Shown: positions 34,229 to 43,683, numbered from the stretch's first letter. The stretch: 64,000 bases of DNA from Lachnospiraceae bacterium YSD2013 (GCA_900100895.1 FMTX01000014.1:1-64000); one strand, 5' to 3'. Notes: a model not told the origin generated them from the sequence alone. Program-made: numbers and translations.

Positions 34229-34257
34229 GGAAGCCTCCCTAAATGCTTTCTTTAGTC

Positions 34258-34266
34258 ATTATAACA
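34258..34266 (-). promoter_or_regulatory. Extended -10 promoter element
   Basis: The minus strand reads TGTTATAAT, a consensus extended -10 element, about 30 nt before the tocopherol-cyclase-like ATG at 34228. It lies just past the terminator of the MFS gene. No good -35 is present, as is common for extended -10 promoters. Confidence 0.55.
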
Positions 34267-34305
34267 TAAAAGGCGTATCGAATTCTCATAGGTTCCGATA
34301 CGCCT
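34267..34305 (-). terminator. Intrinsic terminator of the MFS gene
   Basis: AGGCGTATCG and CGATACGCCT pair around a 15-nt loop, followed by TTTTATGTT on the minus strand. It lies 8 nt after the MFS stop codon. Confidence 0.75.
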
Positions 34306-34312
34306 CCGTCAA

Positions 34313-35584
34313 TTATTCCGTATATTTATATTTCTTCATAATACTACCTGATACCACAACCATTACTACACCCGCGACGCCAAGTACAAACATCATAAGC
34401 GATGCTCCCGAGCCTTTGCCCGCGCCGAAAAGCGTAGCCCAAATCGTGCCTTCTTTAACCGCCATAAACGGCTCTGCACACTTGTCGGTAAATAATCCGC
34501 CTAAGAACAGTCCGATTGGTATGGTAAAGAACTGCAGGGTATTCCTGCACGCGTATACGCGTCCCTGAAGCTTGAGCGGTATGGTATTACGCATAATTAC
34601 GTTTTGATTGGCACTCATAACGGGCACCAACGCCCAGCCGAGGAACTGTCCGATACACCATATTATAGGGCTTCTTGAAAATGCCAGGAAGAAATTCTCG
34701 GTTCCGAGCGAAAACAACATGGTTAAGTATATCACTCGCACTCTGTCCTTGGGCTTTGGCATAAACGTCGGAAGAAAGCTTCCTATCACCATCGCTATTC
34801 CCGCGCACGCCGTCACGTATCCGTATACAGTGTTGCCCGCTCTCGGTATTATCAACGCCGGCAGAACAGCATCAAACATCGACGCTATAAGGTTTACACC
34901 CGACATAAAAAGAATAACGTTAAGTACAAGCGGCGTCTTCCTAAGGAACGCAAGGCCTTCGCGCGCCAGTACCAGAATGTTTTCTTTGGCCTCCTGTCTC
35001 TCCATTTCGGGCAATCGGACAAAGAAAGCGAGTGTCACAAAAGCAATCGCAAATGTAATCATATCCACGCCTATTACAGCGTCGAGACCGGCTATGCCGT
35101 ATAATGCGGACGCCAATATAGGATTTCCGATAGATATTATCGAGCGTGACAGCGACATAAGGCCGCTGGTCTTCTGATAGTCTTCGGGCGGTGTCAGCAT
35201 GGTGGTCGCAACTTCCGAGGCTGGTTGCTGAACCGTGTTCATAAGCCCCGAAAAGGCGTTAATCGCATACAAATGCCACATCTGCAATGTATCGGTCTTG
35301 TATAGCGCAAATACCAATATTGTGGTCAGTGCCGCAAGTAAATCACAGACAAGCATCGTTTTCTTTTTATTGAACTTGTCCGAAACCGCGCCTGCGAATA
35401 TACTCATTATTACGTAGGGCGCGTAGGTACATATGGTAAGTGTAGCTGTGCTAAGTGCCGAGCCGGTCTTCTCGTATATCCAGAGCGTCAGGGCGAAACT
35501 TGTCATGGCGCTTCCGAGCTGAGATAAGCTCTGGGTGCTCCACAGCTTGTAAAATTCTTTTAATCTATTATGTTTGATATTCAT
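34313..35584 (-). CDS. MFS efflux transporter (macrolide-exporter-like)
   Basis: A 423-aa membrane protein with about 12 helices and MFS signatures: AGAVSDKFNKKK in the first cytoplasmic loop and a proline/glycine-rich helix 5. It resembles the MefA-type MFS_3 exporters in length and layout. Substrate is not readable from sequence. The gene is preceded by an 18-codon leader ORF and competing RNA stems that can hide its AAGGAG ribosome site, a layout typical of antibiotic-inducible resistance genes. It follows the racemase gene by 131 nt and is ended by its own terminator. Confidence 0.88.
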   Translation of the reverse strand: MNIKHNRLKEFYKLWSTQSLSQLGSAMTSFALTLWIYEKTGSALSTATLTICTYAPYVIMSIFAGAVSDKFNKKKTMLVCDLLAALTTILVFALYKTDTLQMWHLYAINAFSGLMNTVQQPASEVATTMLTPPEDYQKTSGLMSLSRSIISIGNPILASALYGIAGLDAVIGVDMITFAIAFVTLAFFVRLPEMERQEAKENILVLAREGLAFLRKTPLVLNVILFMSGVNLIASMFDAVLPALIIPRAGNTVYGYVTACAGIAMVIGSFLPTFMPKPKDRVRVIYLTMLFSLGTENFFLAFSRSPIIWCIGQFLGWALVPVMSANQNVIMRNTIPLKLQGRVYACRNTLQFFTIPIGLFLGGLFTDKCAEPFMAVKEGTIWATLFGAGKGSGASLMMFVLGVAGVVMVVVSGSIMKKYKYTE

Positions 35585-35586
35585 TT

Positions 35587-35666
35587 CTTTGCTCCTTTAC
35601 ATATCATTATTAAGAGCAAAGTCTGAGGTTAGGTCAATTATCTCCACACAGATTCCTCAAACTCTG
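35587..35666 (-). promoter_or_regulatory. Putative translational attenuator of the MFS gene
   Basis: Three segments compete in the leader. Segment A, CAGAGUUUGAGG (35666-35655, codons 10-14 of the leader ORF), can form 12 consecutive pairs with B, CCUCAGACUUUG (35628-35617). B's CUUUGCUCUU (35621-35612) can instead form 10 pairs with C, AGGAGCAAAG (35596-35587), which contains the MFS ribosome site. A:B and B:C share five bases and exclude each other. A ribosome paused early on the leader ORF would leave A free and release the MFS site. The pairing is seen; the regulation is inferred from the erm-type model. Confidence 0.65.
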
Positions 35667-35694
35667 CATGGAGAAAAGCACTGCAATTAATCAT
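35638..35694 (-). CDS. 18-codon leader peptide upstream of the MFS gene
   Basis: A short ORF starts with ATG at 35694 after AAGGAG with an 8-nt spacer and encodes MINCSAFLHAEFEESVWR before TAA. It begins 21 nt after the racemase stop and ends 53 nt before the MFS ATG. Its second half forms segment A of the attenuator. Its ribosome site is as good as those of the flanking genes, which argues that it is translated. It does not match the Mef or Erm leader peptides that I know. Confidence 0.6.
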   Translation of the reverse strand: MINCSAFLHAEFEESVWR

Positions 35695-35715
35695 TTCAGG
35701 CTCCTTTATTCTTAC

Positions 35716-36411
35716 TTAGGCCAAAGCAAGCTTTGCTGCTTCTTTGGCATGAATTATAGTAGTATCGTATGTTTTAAGAGAGCTGTCAGCTTCGTGGATA
35801 AGCATGCCGATCTCGGTGCAGCCAAGGATTACGCCTTCGGCTCCCTTAGCCTTCATGTCATCTATTATACGCTGATATTCTTTTCTTGAGGAGTCAAGAA
35901 CGTTGCCGAGGCAAAGCTCTTTGAAGATTACGTCGTTAACCTTCTCGATGTCCTTGGTATCGGGAATAATAACTTCAAGACCTGCACTAAGCAGTCTGTC
36001 CATGATAAAGTCCTGTGTCATGGTGAACTTCGTGCCGAGAAGTCCCACTTTCTTGATTCCGTCACGCTTGACCACCGAAGCGGTTGCGTCTGCAATGTGA
36101 AGAATCGGAATATTGATTGCTTTCTCTATCTCAGGAACCACCTTATGCATAGTGTTGGTCGCAATTACTATAAAGTCTGCGCCGCCCTTCTCAAGTCTTA
36201 CCGAAACATCTGTAAGAATCTCTGCGATTCCGTCCCAATCATCCACACTCATCTTAGCTTCAAGTTCCGCAAAGTCCACATTGTACATAAGAATCTTTGA
36301 GCTGTGTAAGCCTCCCAGGTTCTTAACTACTTCTTTGTTGAGGATTTCATAGTACGTAATCGTACTCTCCCAACTCATACCACCGATAAGCCCAATTGTC
36401 TTCATATCCAT
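35716..36411 (-). CDS. Aspartate/glutamate racemase family protein, YgeA/RacX-like
   Basis: A 231-aa cytosolic racemase with GLIGGMSWEST at the N-terminus, NTMH (86-89) in place of the first Cys motif, and LGCTE with Cys198 as the second catalytic residue. The Thr/Cys pair is the pattern known for YgeA, a broad-specificity amino-acid racemase, rather than the Cys/Cys pair of glutamate racemase. It likely makes non-canonical D-amino acids or is specific for an unknown amino acid. It has AAAGGA upstream of ATG 36411 and a promoter 27 nt before that. Confidence 0.88.
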   Translation of the reverse strand: MDMKTIGLIGGMSWESTITYYEILNKEVVKNLGGLHSSKILMYNVDFAELEAKMSVDDWDGIAEILTDVSVRLEKGGADFIVIATNTMHKVVPEIEKAINIPILHIADATASVVKRDGIKKVGLLGTKFTMTQDFIMDRLLSAGLEVIIPDTKDIEKVNDVIFKELCLGNVLDSSRKEYQRIIDDMKAKGAEGVILGCTEIGMLIHEADSSLKTYDTTIIHAKEAAKLALA

Positions 36412-36437
36412 ACTATCCTTTCGCAGTTTCTTTATAG

Positions 36438-36465
36438 TCTATAACTTAGCGCATGTATTTGTAAA
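36438..36465 (-). promoter_or_regulatory. Probable promoter of the racemase-MFS unit
   Basis: TTTACA (36465-36460), a 16-bp spacer and TATAGA (36443-36438) precede the racemase ATG at 36411 on the minus strand. Both boxes differ from consensus, so this is a moderate match. Confidence 0.5.
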
Positions 36466-36570
36466 TACCAAACTTCCATTTTTAAGATAAACATAACATG
36501 AACCTGTATAAAGCTCGCGCTATGCACGGATTATGCTTTCTTTTGCACGAATTCAAACAGTGTAAAAGCC

Positions 36571-36613
36571 ACAAACAAAAACCCCGCAAGCAAGTCTGAC
36601 AACTTACCTGCGG
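36571..36613 (-). terminator. Intrinsic terminator of gdhA
   Basis: A 12-bp stem (36584-36595 / 36602-36613, with two G-U pairs) and a 6-nt loop are followed by a GGTTTTTGTTT tract on the minus strand, 42 nt after the gdhA stop. Confidence 0.85.
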
Positions 36614-36654
36614 AGCTTCATACATTCATTTATGGTCGTCGAGTGTGTTACGTA

Positions 36655-38004
<1,350 letters not shown>

Positions 38005-38054
38005 TTATCCTCCTCAAAAGAAAAACTATACATTTTCTCTTTTTTACTTTTCTG

Positions 38055-38084
38055 ATTATATGTCAAAAAAAGGGGTTTATACAA
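38055..38084 (-). promoter_or_regulatory. Probable gdhA promoter
   Basis: TTGTAT (38084-38079), an 18-bp spacer and TATAAT (38060-38055) lie about 55 nt upstream of the gdhA ATG. The consensus -10 makes this the best candidate. Palindromes TTGTACAA (38136-38143) and TTGTATACAA (38150-38159) lie further upstream. Confidence 0.55.
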
Positions 38085-38221
38085 CTACTTTATTACATTA
38101 AATTAGTAAAATTTTTGTATTTATTTTTGTTCACTTTGTACAATCATACTTGTATACAATAATCCAACGCGCCCTTCAAACCCACTTAATACGTTGCTTT
38201 TTCTTGTTTTTTCATGTTCTG

Positions 38222-38252
38222 CAATAAAAAAGAGACTCTCGCGAGTCTCTTT
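38222..38252 (-). terminator. Intrinsic terminator of the SH3b protein gene
   Basis: AAAGAGACTC (38229-38238) and GAGTCTCTTT (38243-38252) pair around a 4-nt loop, followed by a T-rich tract on the minus strand, right after the stop at 38256. Confidence 0.88.
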
Positions 38253-38255
38253 AAA

Positions 38256-39518
38256 TTACTCCACAAATTCGGACTTTATATAGCCGATCTGGTCGTTAAA
38301 TTTAATCTTGCACCACTCTCCGCCTTCGACGTATTCCACAAGGTCTACTATCTGGCCGTTGGTAAGTGCTCCGATACGCTGAGCTGTCTGTGACGGCTCG
38401 CTTCTTACATTAAGGCTTGCGGTAATAACCGTGACGGTTCCGGATGCCTGAATCTTGCTTACATCCTCAACTTCCTCAAGATATTCACTCTTAATGTAGC
38501 CTTCACCGCTGTTGTAACTTATCTTACTCCAGCCGTTGGTCATATGCTCCAAAAGCACATATGTCTCTCCGGCGCCGGCACTTCCGATCTTATCAGCTGT
38601 CTGGCTGGCAGACTTTCTGACGTTAACTCTGTCGAGCACCTTCACGCGTCTTACAACGGGCTCTGTGGGCACCTCTTCAGGGTTCTCTTCATTGCCCGAT
38701 ACATCTTCGTTCATCTCGTCTTCAAGCTGAGTCTTAAGCTTGGCCTCAAGAGCCATCTCTTCACTTACAGCAAGATCGAGATTAACCGATAAGTCAGCCC
38801 AGAACTCGCTTAAGTCGGGATTGTTCTCCATTGCCTTGTTATATGAAACTCTTGCAGAGTTCTTAAGGTCCACCACGTCGCTCTGAAGGGTTACGTTCTT
38901 AATGTAAAGCGCCTCTTCCTGAGACAATTCGCTTGTATTGATGTAGTAAGCACCGTCGTCATTCTTGCAGATATAGAATGCCGAAAGACCGGGAACGCTC
39001 TCCTCCTGTCCCACAAGAAATACATCACTCATAACATAAGCAATATATGTATCGATGTAAGGACCGGGCTTGGTATATACGTGAATGTTCTCGTATCTGT
39101 CGATGTACTCACACATCTTCTGAAGACGGAGAAGTTCTGTCTGCGTAACGTTACTGTGAATATCAATAAGGATATCGATATCGGCCATCTCAAGGGCTTC
39201 ATAATAACGATAAATCAGCTTGTTGATGTCGGGGTAAGCGTCTTCTTCGAACACTGTTTCCTTGACTTCCTGAACATCGGTCTTGGCCTCTTCGAGTACG
39301 CTCTTAGCCTCCTCTGTGGCCTGCTCCACGCGGTCTCTTGCGTTAAGTGAAATCGCTACGGTAATAAACACCAGTATCACCAAAAGCAAGGGCAACAAAA
39401 CCTTACCTATATCGGTAATCCACTCCTTAACAAGAAGCAGATTGTCCTGCATTGCGCTGTTAAATTGTGCGAATGAATCCTTAAAGGAATCATGATCTTT
39501 TCTATGTTTCTTACTCAT
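38256..39518 (-). CDS. Membrane-anchored protein with two SH3b domains
   Basis: A 420-aa protein with a charged N-terminus, one membrane helix (about residues 39-58), a coiled-coil stalk (about 60-95), a mixed domain of about 100-255, an acidic linker, and two C-terminal bacterial SH3 domains (about 290-350 and 358-420) with the RVNVRKSAS and SLNVRSEPS signatures. SH3b domains often bind peptidoglycan, which suggests a wall-contacting membrane protein. No catalytic domain is seen. Its AGGGA ribosome site lies in the 16-nt gap right after the 3' end of the tRNA-Arg gene. Confidence 0.88.
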   Translation of the reverse strand: MSKKHRKDHDSFKDSFAQFNSAMQDNLLLVKEWITDIGKVLLPLLLVILVFITVAISLNARDRVEQATEEAKSVLEEAKTDVQEVKETVFEEDAYPDINKLIYRYYEALEMADIDILIDIHSNVTQTELLRLQKMCEYIDRYENIHVYTKPGPYIDTYIAYVMSDVFLVGQEESVPGLSAFYICKNDDGAYYINTSELSQEEALYIKNVTLQSDVVDLKNSARVSYNKAMENNPDLSEFWADLSVNLDLAVSEEMALEAKLKTQLEDEMNEDVSGNEENPEEVPTEPVVRRVKVLDRVNVRKSASQTADKIGSAGAGETYVLLEHMTNGWSKISYNSGEGYIKSEYLEEVEDVSKIQASGTVTVITASLNVRSEPSQTAQRIGALTNGQIVDLVEYVEGGEWCKIKFNDQIGYIKSEFVE

Positions 39519-39534
39519 ACTATATAATCCCTAA

Positions 39535-39606
39535 TGCATCCGACAGGAATCGAACCTGCATCAAAGGCGTCGGAGGCCTCCGTTCTATCCATTATACTAC
39601 GGATGC
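39535..39606 (-). tRNA. tRNA-Arg (anticodon CCG)
   Basis: A 72-nt cloverleaf on the minus strand. The acceptor GCATCCG pairs with CGGATGC; the anticodon stem GAGGC/GCCTT encloses loop CTCCGAC, giving anticodon CCG (codon CGG); the T-arm GCAGG TTCGATT CCTGT is canonical. The discriminator is A and the CCA end is not encoded. Confidence 0.95.
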
Positions 39607-39644
39607 GTTCGTTATGACATCATTTCCACGAAATCAACTTCTAC

Positions 39645-39674
39645 ATGATATCATAACGGGGCTTAAAAAGTCAA
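39645..39674 (-). promoter_or_regulatory. Probable promoter of the tRNA-Arg / SH3b unit
   Basis: TTGACT (39674-39669), an 18-bp spacer and TATCAT (39650-39645) lie about 40 bp upstream of the tRNA 5' end on the minus strand. Confidence 0.55.
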
Positions 39675-39686
39675 TTTAAGATACTC

Positions 39687-40610
39687 TTAAGCAATCTCCA
39701 ACAAGCCTGTATTACGCCTGTATCTATACACTGAATCCGACAGGTAATCTGTCTTCTCCACTTCCGAATCATTTATCTCCCTTACCATCGACCCAAGTAT
39801 CTCGGGATCGTATCCTGACGATACAGGAAGAAGAATCGTCTCATGAATCGAACAGGGTAAAATAAAGAGGTCCGACTCCATCTCATCGCTGAATTCGTTA
39901 AGCTTATCATTATCCAGAATGCAAGCCGCACCGAGAGTCTTAGGCCCGTTGGTAAGCACATACATGGGAAGTTTCGACGCCCCCTCGCATTCCTGCATAA
40001 ACTTCTCGATTTCATCGATGCTCATATGTCTCCTTTCTCTTAATAAGGATATAATCACATCCTCTATATAAGATACGTTTCCGCCGAGGATTCTTATGGT
40101 ATTTTTTCTCGCATCTTCATAAACCGTATCGACAGACACACCCCAATCCTTAAACTGGTCGTTAGTCACGGTAATTGTACCGCTTCCGAAGGAGCCATCC
40201 GAAATAATGGTATAAAACACCACCGCAAGGTCCAGAAAATCTATGTGCGGAACAGTATTAAGATACGCCTTGTTCTTGGCCTTGTTAACCAGCTTGCAAA
40301 GCACCCTCTCCTTCATGCACTCGTAGTCCCTGATGAATGAAACATCCACGTCTTCTTTGACCTGCGCGTCATCAATCATATCGGTCATCTTGGAGCATAT
40401 ACCTTCTATGCTTTCACCGTTTTCATAATCCCTGTACAAATCGTTTAAATATATCGTGGGTGAAATATTGATTCCGGTAAAAGAAACCGTAATTCCCCTA
40501 AGCGTTACCCCATTATTCTTAACAACATCTTTAACCGTAACGGTTGCTTCATCCTCGTAGTATTCGTTTAAGTGTGAAATAATCTTTTCTTCAAATTCTT
40601 TAAAATTCAT
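39687..40610 (-). CDS. DUF5688 family protein
   Basis: A 307-aa cytosolic protein. The N-terminus MNFKEFEEKI and the overall pattern (NDLYRDYENG, YECMKERVLCKLVN, VFYTI, ATITVTN-like TITVTNDQF) fit DUF5688, a family widespread in Lachnospiraceae and of unknown function. I place the start at 40610, which has AAGGAC upstream. A longer frame to 40745 would run through the efp terminator and lacks family similarity. Confidence 0.85.
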   Translation of the reverse strand: MNFKEFEEKIISHLNEYYEDEATVTVKDVVKNNGVTLRGITVSFTGINISPTIYLNDLYRDYENGESIEGICSKMTDMIDDAQVKEDVDVSFIRDYECMKERVLCKLVNKAKNKAYLNTVPHIDFLDLAVVFYTIISDGSFGSGTITVTNDQFKDWGVSVDTVYEDARKNTIRILGGNVSYIEDVIISLLRERRHMSIDEIEKFMQECEGASKLPMYVLTNGPKTLGAACILDNDKLNEFSDEMESDLFILPCSIHETILLPVSSGYDPEILGSMVREINDSEVEKTDYLSDSVYRYRRNTGLLEIA

Positions 40611-40692
40611 AATAGTCCTTTCTGATCGCTGAATGCGTTGACGGCCGATATTCGGCCCTTTGAATGGTTCTGACTGTCGACTCTTATATGAA

Positions 40693-40726
40693 CAATAAAA
40701 AAGAGACAACAGTAACTGTTGTCTCT
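40693..40726 (-). terminator. Intrinsic terminator of efp
   Basis: AGAGACAACAG (40702-40712) and CTGTTGTCTCT (40716-40726) pair around a 3-nt loop and are followed by a T-tract on the minus strand, 28 nt after the efp stop. Confidence 0.9.
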
Positions 40727-40754
40727 CGGCATATCTATGAATCAAATAAGCAGA

Positions 40755-41312
40755 TTAAACTCTGGATAAGTACTCGCCTGTACGTGTATCGATCTTGATA
40801 ACGTCGCCCTGGTTAACGAAAAGCGGAACTGCAACCTGCGCACCTGTCTCAACAATAGCGGGCTTGGTAGCGCCTGTAGCGGTATCACCCTTGAAGCCGG
40901 GCTCGGTATCGGTAATCTCAAGTTCTACGAAGAGAGGGGGCTCAACCATGAATACAGATCCCTGGTATGAACATACCTTACATACTTCGTTCTCTTTAAC
41001 GAACTTAAGAGCGTCGCCGATAGTCTCGCTGTTAAGAGCGATCTGTTCGTAGTTCTCCATGTTCATGAAGGTATATAAATCACCGTCATTGTACAAATAC
41101 TGCATATCGAATCTGTCGATACGTGCCTGAGGGAACTTTTCGGTAGGTCTGAAAGTACGCTCTACAACACCGCCGTTGATGATGTTCTTAAGCTTAGTAC
41201 GTACAAAAGCAGCGCCCTTACCGGGTTTAACATGCTGGAATTCAATAATCTGAAAAATAGCTCCATCGATATCAATGGTAACACCATTTCTGAAATCGCC
41301 TGCAGAAATCAT
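40755..41312 (-). CDS. efp: Translation elongation factor P
   Basis: A 185-aa protein with the three-domain EF-P layout. The tip loop [10 protein letters not shown] carries the Lys (residue 32 region) modified in many bacteria, and the C-terminal signature [13 protein letters not shown] is present. It rescues ribosomes stalled at polyproline, relevant here since the FHA protein and others are proline-rich. Start ATG 41312 has a strong AGGAGG site; a longer frame begins nine codons earlier but has no site. Confidence 0.97.
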   Translation of the reverse strand: MISAGDFRNGVTIDIDGAIFQIIEFQHVKPGKGAAFVRTKLKNIINGGVVERTFRPTEKFPQARIDRFDMQYLYNDGDLYTFMNMENYEQIALNSETIGDALKFVKENEVCKVCSYQGSVFMVEPPLFVELEITDTEPGFKGDTATGATKPAIVETGAQVAVPLFVNQGDVIKIDTRTGEYLSRV

Positions 41313-41352
41313 TTTAATCCTCCTAAATATGAAACACAAATAATTCCTAAGT

Positions 41353-41381
41353 ATTTTATACTATTATTCACACATTTTCAA
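41353..41381 (-). promoter_or_regulatory. Probable efp promoter
   Basis: TTGAAA (41381-41376), a 17-bp spacer and TAAAAT (41358-41353) precede the efp start by about 40 nt. Confidence 0.6.
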
Positions 41382-41408
41382 CTGTTTTTTCAAAGAAAGT
41401 GAAAACGC

Positions 41409-41846
41409 CTATCTGACCGCTCTGGAGGCAATCATCTCCATCGCATGAAGATAACCTTCGAAGCCCTCTCCCACAATCTGTCCGTCGCATGCGGCCCTTG
41501 TAACAGACACGCGTCTGAACTCTTCTCTGGTATTTATGTCCGAAATATGTACCTCAATCTTGGGAAAAGAAAGAATCTCAAGCGCATCATGAATCGCATA
41601 GCTGTAGTGGGTATATGCACCCGGATTAATAACCAGACCTTCGGTTCCGTCTTCCATTGCATCCTGAAGTCTGTCGATTATGGCGCCTTCGTGATTGCTC
41701 TGAAACACTTCGACTGTCATGTTAAGCTCAGAAGCCTTATTGCCTATCATCTGAAGCAAATCATCGTAAGTACGGCTTGAGTATACTGCCGGATCTCTCT
41801 TACCGAGCATATTGAGATTGGGTCCGTTGACTACCAGTAGTTTCAT
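41409..41846 (-). CDS. aroQ: 3-dehydroquinate dehydratase, type II
   Basis: A 145-aa dodecameric enzyme that converts 3-dehydroquinate to 3-dehydroshikimate. NGPNLNMLGKRDP and the lid Tyr (VYSSRT) are present, then NHEGAIID, NPGAYTHYS and the His of VHISDI, then FRRVS. It is translated after aroK with a 3-nt gap and a GGAGG site, so the shikimate genes are co-expressed. Length is normal. Confidence 0.96.
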   Translation of the reverse strand: MKLLVVNGPNLNMLGKRDPAVYSSRTYDDLLQMIGNKASELNMTVEVFQSNHEGAIIDRLQDAMEDGTEGLVINPGAYTHYSYAIHDALEILSFPKIEVHISDINTREEFRRVSVTRAACDGQIVGEGFEGYLHAMEMIASRAVR

Positions 41847-41849
41847 GTA

Positions 41850-42365
41850 TTATTCCTCCGTGGGATTAACATCCGCCAAAGCCTTTTTAATGGCCTCCAC
41901 AGTTCTCTCGACAGACAAATTGCCTGTGTCTATTACAATATCCGCAGCAGCCTCGTAGCGGGCCTTTCTGCGATCAAAAAGCTTTCTGAATGACGCTAGG
42001 TCGGTAGACAGCGGACGGTTTGGGTCCTTGCCGGCTCTTGTCCATAATTTATCCGGCGAAGCCTTAAGATAAATAACAGTACCGCCATTCTTAAGCGTCT
42101 CAAGATTTTCATCTCTCTCCACTATGCCGCCGCCGGTGGCTATAAGGCGATTCGTCGCATCGGTAAGACAAGTAAGCGCAAATGCTTCCTGATCTCTGAA
42201 CCAGCTTTCTCCCGCTTTCTTAAATATCTCGGGAATACTCATCTTGGTGTTCTCTTCGATAAACTCGTCAATATCATAGTATTCAAGTGAATACTCCTTG
42301 GCAAGAAGCTTTCCTATCGTAGTCTTGCCCGAGCCCATAAAACCGATAAGTATAATGTTATTCAT
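41850..42365 (-). CDS. aroK: Shikimate kinase
   Basis: A 171-aa P-loop kinase for shikimate 3-phosphorylation. Walker A GFMGSGKTTIG, the DxD motif DIDEF, the substrate Arg in WFRDQE and the GGGIV loop are visible. The ATG at 42365 overlaps the end of the YqeG-AroE gene by eight bases; a TTG two codons earlier (42371) is an alternative with a shorter spacer from AAGGAG. It is coupled to both shikimate neighbours. Confidence 0.95.
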   Translation of the reverse strand: MNNIILIGFMGSGKTTIGKLLAKEYSLEYYDIDEFIEENTKMSIPEIFKKAGESWFRDQEAFALTCLTDATNRLIATGGGIVERDENLETLKNGGTVIYLKASPDKLWTRAGKDPNRPLSTDLASFRKLFDRRKARYEAAADIVIDTGNLSVERTVEAIKKALADVNPTEE

Positions 42366-43683
42366 TCTCAAGCTTTCTCCTTACGATATCAATCTGTTCC
42401 GCGGTAAGCGCGCAGTTGTTCCAAATTTCATAAGCCTCAACCGCCTGATACAAAAGCATCGAGAATCCGTTGGACCACTTGATTCCCGCAGCCTTGCATC
42501 TGTCGAGGAAGTCCGTCGTCTTCATGGGAACGGTCTCTATAGCCGCGCTTAATCTTTCGTAAAAAGAATCATCCGTTATAAGCGCTTCTTCTCCTTTTAA
42601 CCCGAGTGATGTGGTCTGAATACACACGCTTCCCTGCTCAATAGTGGGGCTTCCGGACAAAGGATATGCTTCAAATACATTAGTCTCAAAAGCCTGATTA
42701 AGGCTTAAGCACAGGCTCTGCGCCTTTTCAAAAGTTCTGTTTATAACCAGTACTTTGGAAGCGCCTTCCGCATACAAAGCATAAGCCGCGGCCTTGGCTG
42801 CGCCTCCTGCTCCGAGTACTACGCCCTGCCTGCCCTTAACGGTTATATCTTTAACCTTAAAGGTTCTCTTGATTCCTATTATGTCGGTGTTGGTACCGTA
42901 ATAACCTTTACCTGTGAGTTTTAAAGTATTGACCGCACCTATTTTGCTTGCGGTCTCGCTCACTCCGCAGAGGAAAGGTATTACTTTTTCTTTGTACGGG
43001 ATTGTAACATTAAGGCCTTTAACGCCGAGCTTTCTGAACTTGGATAATGCGCCCTTGAGTTCAGACTCCTCAAGCTGATACAAATTGTACTCAAGATTGT
43101 CACCGCGAAGTTCCGCAAAGGTGTTATGAATAAGCGGAGATTTCGAATGGCCTACTGGATTGCCTATAAGGCCGAACTGCGCTTTCTTTTTCATATATCG
43201 TCTGTATGACGCAAGGATAGGCTTCTCGAGGATTCGCTTTAAAACAATCTGAATCTCCTCGTGCTTGTCGATGGGCTTAACAAGAATCGTGTGCATACCC
43301 GCTTTATTGGCGCCCCAGACATCAGTAAAGAGCTGGTCCCCCACAAACAGAGTGTTCTCCACGGTACCGCCCAGCATTTCCACAGCCTTAAGATATCCCT
43401 TAACGGCAGGCTTGCCGGCTTTATAAATGTACTGAGCGCCTACAGGGTCGTTAAACATCTTAACCCTGGGTTCCTTGTTGTTGGACAAAAAAAGAACACC
43501 GAAACCCTTATCCATAAGACCCTTAAGTAACTTCTGCGACTCTTCGGTCTGAGGCGCGCCGTGCTTAACTAAGGTGTTATCGATATCAAAAATTACGTTT
43601 CGGTATCCCACGTCGTATAATGTGTCAAAATCAATGCTGTATGTAGATTCCTTCATTTCCGAAGGATAGAATCTTCTGAACAT
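42358..43683 (-). CDS. aroE: YqeG-type HAD phosphatase fused to shikimate dehydrogenase
   Basis: A 441-aa fusion. Residues 1-165 are a YqeG-family HAD IIIA phosphatase: FDIDNTLV (Asp33, Asp35), LSNNK (66-70) and VGDQLFTD. Residues from about 168 form shikimate dehydrogenase: GNPVGHSKSP, catalytic Lys in NVTIPYKEK, catalytic Asp in TNTDIIG, the NADP loop GAGGAAKA and NRT. The usual xYxPxxT segment near the end is diverged (ETVPMKTT). AroE makes shikimate from 3-dehydroshikimate; the YqeG substrate is unknown. It heads the aroE-aroK-aroQ run with GAGGA upstream. Confidence 0.93.
   Translation of the reverse strand: MFRRFYPSEMKESTYSIDFDTLYDVGYRNVIFDIDNTLVKHGAPQTEESQKLLKGLMDKGFGVLFLSNNKEPRVKMFNDPVGAQYIYKAGKPAVKGYLKAVEMLGGTVENTLFVGDQLFTDVWGANKAGMHTILVKPIDKHEEIQIVLKRILEKPILASYRRYMKKKAQFGLIGNPVGHSKSPLIHNTFAELRGDNLEYNLYQLEESELKGALSKFRKLGVKGLNVTIPYKEKVIPFLCGVSETASKIGAVNTLKLTGKGYYGTNTDIIGIKRTFKVKDITVKGRQGVVLGAGGAAKAAAYALYAEGASKVLVINRTFEKAQSLCLSLNQAFETNVFEAYPLSGSPTIEQGSVCIQTTSLGLKGEEALITDDSFYERLSAAIETVPMKTTDFLDRCKAAGIKWSNGFSMLLYQAVEAYEIWNNCALTAEQIDIVRRKLENE

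Noticed and set aside
40611-40745. Longer N-terminus for the DUF5688 gene
   Set aside because: The added 45 codons run across the efp terminator and lack family similarity; ATG 40610 has its own ribosome site.
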